The notes under the pieces are model-generated. The model saw only the letters and a program-made list of their open reading frames with translations, searched no databases and had not been told where the DNA came from. The position numbers were made by a program, and so were the translations under genes. Positions 5,079 to 9,218 of a stretch of DNA of 9,218 nucleotides are shown here, piece after piece. The stretch comes from Desulfovibrio sp. UBA2564 (GTDB taxonomy: Bacteria > Desulfobacterota > Desulfovibrionia > Desulfovibrionales > Desulfovibrionaceae): positions 1 through 9,218 of the forward strand of contig DDLU01000217.1 in NCBI GenBank assembly GCA_002340305.1, written 5' to 3'. Within the stretch, counting starts at the first letter, position 1, and each line of letters starts with the position of its first letter.

Positions 5079-5987
5079 ATGAATGTTCAGACTATGAGTC
5101 CTTTAAATAGATTGAAAGAAGCTTTGGATAACGGGGCTGTGCGCGAAGGTCTTAATGAAACTTTTTTGGAAGAAGTTACCCTGTTTCGGGTCTCTGAACC
5201 CAAAGACAAGGCACCGCTTATTTATGAGCAGTGTTTTTGTATAGCTGTGCAGGGTCACAAGTATTGCCATCTTACGGATACCACGTTCTCTTACGGCGAA
5301 GATGAGTTGCTGATTGTCCCCGCCATTGTTCCGCTTGATATCGAAGTTGTACCTGAGGGGGACAACCCACTTCTTAGCGTTACTGTCCCACTTGATTTTG
5401 AGATAATTCAGGAGCTTGTGGAGTCTATCAATCAATATGATAAGCAGACGCTGGGTAAAGTTTCAACCTCGCCCGGAATCTATTTTGAGCCACTGACTGA
5501 TGATATAATTGAGCCGACTATACGGCTGTTACAGACCCTTAAATCCCGCAAAGAAGCCAATATTTTTGGTAAGCAGATAATCCGTGAGATTTATTACCAT
5601 ATTCTCATGGGCAAGCAGGGGCATTTGCTGGCTTCCGCAGCATTCGGTGAATCCGATTATGCTCTGATTGCCAAGTCTCTGCGCTTTATACATGATAACT
5701 ATGACAGAGGGATAGATATTGATCATCTGGCAGAGGGGGCAAACATGTCCGTACGCTCTTTTTACAATCACTTTAAAGCTGTGACTGCTCTGACCCCGGT
5801 GCAGTACTTAAAGCGTATCCGCTTGGAAAAAGCCCGTCAGTTTATGGTTGTACAGGGCGAACAGGCCAGTTCCGCCGCGCATCTGGTTGGCTACGAAAGC
5901 CCTTCACAATTCAGCCGCGAGTTTAAAAGGCATTTCGGCTATACGCCACGGGAAGCCGTAATGAATAGTCAGGGGATGGCGGTGTAG
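5079..5987 (+). CDS. AraC-family regulator, YqhC-like
   Basis: This is a 302-residue transcription regulator. Residues about 25-180 match the AraC_N type of N-terminal domain: a mostly beta sensor with the signature VQGHKYCHL (57-65), YGEDELLIVPAIVPLDIEV (72-90) and PLLSVTVPLD (97-106). Residues about 195-292 are the double helix-turn-helix domain. The first HTH spans DIDHLAEGANMSVRSFYNHFK (213-233). The second HTH ends in GYESPSQFSREFKRHFGYTP (271-290), the AraC-family signature. The gene is divergent from yqhD. In E. coli the AraC-family activator YqhC, likewise next to yqhD, switches yqhD on in response to aldehydes, so the same role is inferred here. The start at 5079 has GAGGAG upstream. 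The stop codon lies 5 bp from the stop of the convergent helicase gene. Orthology with YqhC rests on context plus domain type. Confidence 0.9.
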   Translation: MNVQTMSPLNRLKEALDNGAVREGLNETFLEEVTLFRVSEPKDKAPLIYEQCFCIAVQGHKYCHLTDTTFSYGEDELLIVPAIVPLDIEVVPEGDNPLLSVTVPLDFEIIQELVESINQYDKQTLGKVSTSPGIYFEPLTDDIIEPTIRLLQTLKSRKEANIFGKQIIREIYYHILMGKQGHLLASAAFGESDYALIAKSLRFIHDNYDRGIDIDHLAEGANMSVRSFYNHFKAVTALTPVQYLKRIRLEKARQFMVVQGEQASSAAHLVGYESPSQFSREFKRHFGYTPREAVMNSQGMAV

Positions 5988-5998
5988 GGAGCCTACAC
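5982..5998. terminator. Mirror-image stop-codon hairpin between convergent genes
   Basis: GTGTAGG (5982-5988), loop GAG, CCTACAC (5992-5998): a perfect 7-bp stem with a 3-base loop. Both genes end in GTG TAG, so each stop codon sits in one arm. There is no T-run on either side, so it would be a poor intrinsic terminator. No other terminator separates the two genes. Confidence 0.4.
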
Positions 5999-7342
5999 AA
6001 TTTCCGCATAAATCTTCTGCCTAATCCCGGCACTGTGTTTTAAAACTCCGACTTCAATATCTACAAAGTCATAGAGGCGTGGGCGTTTACCGTCTGCGGG
6101 GCGCAGGATTCTGCCGATAATCTGGACCAGCCGTCCTTTGGATTTGATAGGTGAGCAGAGGAAAAGGGTGGATAAGCCCGGACAATCAAAGCCTTCGCCG
6201 ATTAGTGACGCGGTACTGGCAAGCACTTTGATCTTGCCGTTGTTGAGGTCGCTGATGATCGCTTCGCGTTCTCCTGCGGGGGTTTTTCCTGTTAGTACAG
6301 CTACTTCTACGCCATGATCGAACAATAAATCAGACAGGGCATCGAGGTGCGCGGTGCGGTCGGCAACAAGCAAAAGGGTACCGGGATTCTGCTTGAATTC
6401 CTTGCTTACGCAGGAGGCAATAACCTTATTGCGCGGGTAGTCCTCTGCAATGGCGGTCATCATCAGCGAGTATTCTTCGGATGCATTTCCGGCAAATCTG
6501 AACGCAGTCTCAACAGTGAAAATTTCCGGCTTGAGGATAGCCCCGGTATTGCGCAGCAGATCGGGATTAACTCGATGAACTACAGGGCCGAGGGTCATGT
6601 TGATCATCTTGTCCAGTCCGTCTGCACGATACGGGGTGGCGGAGAGTCCGGTCAGGTACTTGGCATCAAAATTTTTAACCACTTTTTGGAAAGTGCTTGC
6701 CGGGGTACGGTGACATTCATCGACTACGATGTGTCCGAACGTTTTTTTTAAATCCTTCAAACGGTTACGAGCGGTTTGGATAGTCGCCACAGTTAGTGGT
6801 TTGATCTTGAATTTACCGCCGCCGACCTGTCCGGCTTCAACCTCCAGAAACTGGTTAATTCTATCAATCCACTGCAGGAGCAATTCTTTGGTATGCACGA
6901 TAATCAGGCAGGGTTGTTTGCGCTGGGCAATTAGAGCCAGTGCCATGACAGTTTTACCTGCTCCGGTCCCAGCCTCCAGTAGGCCTTGTGTCTGATTGGA
7001 GAAAGAATCCAATGCAGTCCGCTGGTAGGGACGCAGTTCACCGCTAAAAGAAAAATCCACAGGATCAAGTTCAAGCCTCTTATCTTTATATTCAGGCTCC
7101 ACTCCGGCAGCCTTGGCGATCTGGTGCAATTCAATTCCAAATCCGCGCGGGCAATGCAGGCGTTTCTTGCGGTCGCCTGACCACATTTTGATATATTTAG
7201 GAATCCGTTTTCCGACTCGGCCCCGGTATTTAATTGCGTTGATGTAATCCGGATTCATCAAGGTCAGTGCTTCCTTGATTTCATCAATGAGGTCCTCGGG
7301 GGCATCGGTAATAGTCAGGTCTTTTGAAATTTCGATCAGCAT
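5993..7342 (-). CDS. SF2 DNA/RNA helicase, XPB/UvsW-like
   Basis: This 449-residue protein is a superfamily 2 ATP-dependent helicase. Residues 1-95 form a small basic N-terminal domain (PDYINAIKYRGRVGKRIPKYIKMW), similar to that of phage T4 UvsW-like and RAD25/XPB-type helicases. Core motifs follow in order: RPYQ at 104-107, Walker A GTGAGKT at 125-131, Walker B DECH at 208-211, SATPYR at 234-239, LLLVADRT at 323-330, ASLIGEGFDCPGL at 378-390, and the arginine-finger motif QIIGRILRP at 407-415. All catalytic motifs are intact. Proteins of this type unwind branched DNA or R-loops in repair and replication-fork rescue; the role here is unproven. The ATG has AGGAG 5 bases upstream. No nuclease, methylase or other defence gene adjoins it, and it appears monocistronic. 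Confidence 0.92.
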   Translation of the reverse strand: MLIEISKDLTITDAPEDLIDEIKEALTLMNPDYINAIKYRGRVGKRIPKYIKMWSGDRKKRLHCPRGFGIELHQIAKAAGVEPEYKDKRLELDPVDFSFSGELRPYQRTALDSFSNQTQGLLEAGTGAGKTVMALALIAQRKQPCLIIVHTKELLLQWIDRINQFLEVEAGQVGGGKFKIKPLTVATIQTARNRLKDLKKTFGHIVVDECHRTPASTFQKVVKNFDAKYLTGLSATPYRADGLDKMINMTLGPVVHRVNPDLLRNTGAILKPEIFTVETAFRFAGNASEEYSLMMTAIAEDYPRNKVIASCVSKEFKQNPGTLLLVADRTAHLDALSDLLFDHGVEVAVLTGKTPAGEREAIISDLNNGKIKVLASTASLIGEGFDCPGLSTLFLCSPIKSKGRLVQIIGRILRPADGKRPRLYDFVDIEVGVLKHSAGIRQKIYAEIV

Positions 7343-7424
7343 TGGTTCTCCTGTGCTGCTCGGTTTATCTTAAGCAGGGCAACAAGTCGACCATGAAAAT
7401 AATGAATTATTAAGCCGCGAAACT

Positions 7425-7460
7425 AAAAAACCGCCCACATCTTTATAGATGGAGGCGGTT
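7425..7460 (-). terminator. Intrinsic terminator of the SnoaL-like gene
   Basis: On the minus strand AACCGCC (7460-7454) pairs with GGCGGTT (7435-7429). A second block CATCT/AGATG sits around a 4-base loop. TTTTTT overlaps and follows the 3' arm (7430-7425). It lies 24 bp past the stop codon of the 7485-7856 gene. Confidence 0.85.
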
Positions 7461-7484
7461 ACTATCAGTTGGTAAAAATAAAAG

Positions 7485-7856
7485 CTATCCTAAAACTTCA
7501 AAGGCATCATCGCGTAGGAGTGCTGTTCCGTCCTCTTGGAGTACCCAAATTTCTTTTGTAATTATTCCATGGGCCTTATTCATTTTCCATTTGGCAGAAA
7601 GATGTGCTTTACTATCATCCAAGGATTCAATCACAGGATCAATATACTCAATATCTGAAAATCCATCGGCAATAATCTTTGCCCAGAAGGATTCGATTTC
7701 TGCACGCCCATTGAAGGTGCCAAACGGCTTGGCTTCCATGGTAGCGTCTTTCTCATAGCATTCAGCGCAACCTTTTGCGTCACCTGAGTTGAATGCTGCT
7801 TTCCATGTTTCACTTGCCTTTTTCGCTGCTTCGATATTCTGGCTAATCTGTGTCAT
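7485..7856 (-). CDS. SnoaL/NTF2-like domain protein
   Basis: This 123-residue soluble protein has the pattern of an NTF2-fold (SnoaL or DUF4440-like) single-domain protein. A long N-terminal helix (about 5-25) leads into WKAAFNSGDAKGCAECYEKDA (18-38). Then come MEAKPFGTFNGRAEIESFW (40-58) and four predicted beta strands in alternating polar/hydrophobic order (about 68-122). Such proteins include small-molecule isomerases, hydrolases and binding proteins; no specific catalytic set is convincing here, so the substrate is unknown. The ATG has AGAGGT about 4-5 bases upstream, and a TATAAA -10-like box lies at 7874-7879 without a good -35. The gene is monocistronic with a clear terminator. A perfect palindrome ATGATATCAT lies 59 bp upstream of the start. 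Confidence 0.85.
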   Translation of the reverse strand: MTQISQNIEAAKKASETWKAAFNSGDAKGCAECYEKDATMEAKPFGTFNGRAEIESFWAKIIADGFSDIEYIDPVIESLDDSKAHLSAKWKMNKAHGIITKEIWVLQEDGTALLRDDAFEVLG

Positions 7857-8082
7857 TTTTACCTCTAAATTGATTTATATGATTTATGGCCTAGTCTACA
7901 TTTTTTAGGTTTAAATGATATCATCTTTTTTCCTGTTTAGGAATTAGATTCAATGTGAATTGCTGTATGATAAATACCGTAAGTGAGTAGCGTGGTTTGC
8001 GTTGGCAGAGGTAACGAAATTATCCGAATAAGCCGTAATTGGTGCTACTGGTTTGCAGCTGGATGATGGTTAGAAGACGGAA

Positions 8083-8113
8083 AAGCCCTCGAAATATTGA
8101 ATTCCGAGGGCTT
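8083..8113 (-). terminator. Terminator after tRNA-Ser
   Basis: AAGCCCTCG (minus strand, 8113-8105) pairs perfectly with CGAGGGCTT (8091-8083) around a 13-base loop. A short T-rich tail (TTTT, 8084-8081) overlaps the end of the arm. It lies 9 bases beyond the encoded CCA of the tRNA. The tail is short, so efficiency is uncertain. Confidence 0.7.
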
Positions 8114-8120
8114 ATCTATT

Positions 8121-8213
<93 letters not shown>

Positions 8214-8219
8214 GCATTT

Positions 8220-8249
8220 AAAAAAGACCGATTCCGGCGATTCGGTCTT
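8220..8249 (-). terminator. Terminator-like hairpin directly upstream of tRNA-Ser
   Basis: On the minus strand AAGACCGA (8249-8242) pairs with TCGGTCTT (8231-8224) over a 10-base loop, and TTTTTT runs from 8225 to 8220. It ends 6 bases before the first tRNA nucleotide and begins about 5 bases after the predicted transcription start. It may stop read-through from upstream, act as an attenuator, or be a processed 5' leader. Confidence 0.65.
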
Positions 8250-8260
8250 GGAAGGCAAGA

Positions 8261-8289
8261 TTTATATGTGTTTTTGTGGTGATTTGCAA
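8261..8289 (-). promoter_or_regulatory. Near-consensus promoter of tRNA-Ser
   Basis: On the minus strand TTGCAA (8289-8284), exactly 17 bp, TATAAA (8266-8261). Predicted start is near 8254. An A/T-rich tract with palindromic repeats lies upstream from about 8301, where an UP element would be. Confidence 0.6.
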
Positions 8290-8304
8290 GTATAAATACT
8301 AAAT

Positions 8305-8345
8305 TACATGTATGGCGTAAAAAAAATACATGCATGTCGCTAAAA
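8305..8345. repeat. Imperfect direct repeat with palindromic cores
   Basis: ACATGTATGGCG (8306-8317) recurs as ACATGCATGTCG (8328-8339), 22 bp apart with 10 of 12 matches; each copy leads into an A-rich tract. The cores TACATGTA (8305-8312) and ACATGCATGT (8328-8337) are themselves perfect palindromes. The pair lies just upstream of the tRNA-Ser -35 box. It could be a protein-binding site; nothing identifies the protein. Confidence 0.35.
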
Positions 8346-8403
8346 CGAGTTGGATACATCTAGAATAATCACTAAAAAAATTTCAGTGTGGGTAAGATCT
8401 TTC

Positions 8404-8463
8404 ATGCCTGGTTGGTCTGAAGTTGTGAGTACGCGAAATAACGAGGCTCAAAATTATATATGA
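8404..8463 (+). other. Possible tiny open frame (19 codons)
   Basis: ATG CCT GGT TGG ... ATA TGA gives MPGWSEVVSTRNNEAQNYI. Its stop overlaps the ATG of the next small frame as ATGA. The upstream GGGTAAG is only a weak ribosome-binding site. Listed because it lies in the 373-bp stretch between tRNA-Ser and tadA and ahead of a plus-strand terminator-like hairpin. It could equally be chance or gene debris. Confidence 0.15.
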
Positions 8464-8552
8464 TTAAAATTGAAGAAACGCAGGAAAGGATTAGATTTGA
8501 TCTTGATCGCATAAGTTTAAATACTTGCATGTTTAAGCGGAAAGTTCAATAA
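8460..8552 (+). other. Possible small open frame (30 codons)
   Basis: The frame begins MIKIEETQERIRFDL and ends in FKRKVQ with a TAA, 2 bases before a hairpin followed by a T-run. It overlaps the preceding tiny frame by ATGA. A GAGG at 8443-8446 is too far (13 bases) to be a good ribosome-binding site. No family is recognised. It might be a small protein, part of a small RNA, or debris of a lost gene. Confidence 0.2.
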
Positions 8553-8554
8553 AG

Positions 8555-8595
8555 GTTAAGGGCCGTGAACTTGAAGTTTGCGGTCCTTAATTTTT
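8555..8595 (+). terminator. Plus-strand terminator-like hairpin overlapping the tadA stop
   Basis: TTAAGGGCCGTGAAC pairs with GTTTGCGGTCCTTAA over a 5-base loop, and TTTTT follows. As plus-strand RNA all 15 positions pair (three G-U wobbles). As minus-strand RNA the same positions become A-C mismatches and no good T-run follows. It therefore looks built for a rightward transcript, although the only confident gene here, tadA, is leftward. Confidence 0.5.
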
Positions 8596-9096
8596 ACGTT
8601 TATGCAGAAAAAAACTTTGTAGAATCTCCTTACATTCGGCCTCACAAACTCTGCCGATTGTCCAGAATTTGTGGTTGGCGAAGGGGAGTTTTGTTCCTTC
8701 CAGATTCGATACTACCGCACCTGCTTTTGGGTCTGCTGCACCGAAGACCACGCCGCCTACCCGCGCATGGATTATAGCACCGAGACACATGATACACGGT
8801 TCCAATGTGACCACAAGAATAGTTCCACGCGGCAACCGATAGTTGTTCAAGTTCTTGCAGGCGTTGCGGATGCAGTTAACTTCTGCGTGTCCTGTGGGAT
8901 CATTATTCGTGAGCGGGGTGTTGTTTCCGGTGCCAAGGAGTTCTCCTTCAGCCGTGAATAGTGCCGCGCCAATGGGTACCTCATTGTGCTGGCGAGCCTT
9001 AAAGGCTTCACGTATGGCAACGTCCATCATGGATCGCCAAGTCTGGCCTTGTGGCGGCTCGGCGGGTGGGGTTCCTCCGGTGATAATTTCAGTCAT
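8587..9096 (-). CDS. tadA: tRNA-specific adenosine deaminase TadA
   Basis: This 169-residue zinc enzyme converts adenosine 34 to inosine in tRNA-Arg(ACG), allowing one tRNA to read CGU, CGC and CGA. The deaminase signature is complete: HAE at 70-72 (His70 zinc ligand, Glu72 proton shuttle) and PCIMC at 100-104 (Cys101 and Cys104 zinc ligands). LGTGNN (54-59) and ARVGGVVFGAADPKAGA (111-127) are also typical. A proline/glycine-rich extension (GGTPPAEPPQGQ, 7-18) precedes the first helix (TWRSMMDVAIREA). It makes the protein slightly longer than usual. Starting at Met23 would cut into that helix, so I keep ATG 9096, although neither site has a good ribosome-binding sequence. The stop codon lies inside a plus-strand hairpin. 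tRNA-Ser(CGA) downstream is not a TadA substrate. Confidence 0.95.
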   Translation of the reverse strand: MTEIITGGTPPAEPPQGQTWRSMMDVAIREAFKARQHNEVPIGAALFTAEGELLGTGNNTPLTNNDPTGHAEVNCIRNACKNLNNYRLPRGTILVVTLEPCIMCLGAIIHARVGGVVFGAADPKAGAVVSNLEGTKLPFANHKFWTIGRVCEAECKEILQSFFLHKRKN

Positions 9097-9135
9097 TTTA
9101 ATTTGATGCGCTTCACGTTTTTGTCGGATGATTTA

Positions 9136-9218
9136 GCCTCCGGCGGCCAAAGGAACAAGTCGCTTTGTTCTCAGTATTCGTAAGACTCGAAGCACGGCTT
9201 CTCGCCTAACGGCTACAG
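9136..9218. repeat. Possible extragenic repetitive element at the right edge
   Basis: The stretch begins GCCTCCGGCGGCCAAAGG. In my memory this resembles sequences scattered between genes in Desulfovibrio-type genomes. It contains small inverted repeats: GAACAA/TTGTTC (loop GTCGCT), GAAGC/GCTTC (loop ACG) and GCC/GGC (loop TAAC). It is richer in G+C than the neighbouring intergenic DNA. No second copy is in this window, so repetitiveness is not shown. On the minus strand an open frame of about 25 codons from the edge ends at 9139 (tail VPLAAGG). It could be the end of an upstream gene but looks repeat-derived. Confidence 0.35.

Noticed and set aside
6347..7180. Several antisense open frames within the helicase gene
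   Set aside because: They are antisense to intact helicase motifs, with no ribosome-binding sites and no recognisable domains.
5993..7342. Helicase as part of a defence system
   Set aside because: The neighbours are a metabolic regulator and a SnoaL-like protein; no nuclease, methylase or other defence partner is present.
7398..7411. AATAAT-GA-ATTATT near-palindrome between the helicase and SnoaL-like genes
   Set aside because: Low-complexity AT sequence with no associated promoter signal.
7915..7924. Perfect palindrome ATGATATCAT upstream of the SnoaL-like gene
   Set aside because: Ten-base palindromes of this kind are expected several times by chance in a window this size, and no promoter with a good -35 adjoins it.
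8565..9183. Plus-strand frames opposite tadA
   Set aside because: The tadA deaminase motifs are on the minus strand; these frames have no domain features.

Overview
The window looks like a piece of chromosome from a Gram-negative, probably anaerobic bacterium of moderate G+C. A marine Desulfovibrio/Maridesulfovibrio-type sulfate reducer is my best guess. This is inferred from gene content (a stand-alone ferredoxin:thioredoxin reductase catalytic subunit, a YqhD-type alcohol dehydrogenase, a UvsW/XPB-like helicase) and from a GCCTCCGGCGGCC-type extragenic element at the right edge. No database search was possible.

Layout from left to right. Bases 1-454 hold no confident full-length gene. They contain a probable leftward promoter and ribosome-binding site for a gene starting just outside the window, a 49-codon remnant resembling the N-terminus of an AraC-type regulator, and a good intrinsic terminator. 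Next come a HAD-family phosphatase (455-1159, +) and a ferredoxin:thioredoxin reductase catalytic subunit (1314-1697, +, TTG start) with an inverted repeat at its putative promoter. A strong bidirectional terminator follows. A C-terminally truncated periplasmic solute-binding-like gene (1714-2034, -) reads through that terminator. A membrane-anchored SpoIIE/RsbU-type PP2C phosphatase (2285-3625, -) comes next.

The best-understood module is a divergent pair: a YqhD-family NADPH-dependent aldehyde/alcohol dehydrogenase (3727-4899, -) and an AraC-family regulator (5079-5987, +) of the type that controls yqhD (YqhC) in Escherichia coli. The intergenic region has two TTGCAAA half-sites exactly 21 bp apart, and the second is also the -35 box of the regulator's promoter. 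The regulator ends 5 bp from a convergent SF2 helicase (5993-7342, -), and the two mirror-image stop codons lie in one small perfect hairpin.

The right part holds a SnoaL/NTF2-like protein (7485-7856, -) with its terminator, a tRNA-Ser(CGA) gene (8123-8213, -), a 373-bp intergenic region, and the tRNA adenosine deaminase gene tadA (8587-9096, -). The tRNA has a near-consensus promoter, but a terminator-like hairpin sits between promoter and tRNA.

I see no CRISPR array, integrase, transposase, phage module or toxin-antitoxin pair, and nothing I would call a new multi-gene system. The items most worth a second look are regulatory or degenerative: the YqhC operator arrangement, the hairpin in front of the tRNA, the truncated gene fused to a terminator, the operator-like inverted repeat at the FTR gene, and a possible short plus-strand transcript between tRNA-Ser and tadA.
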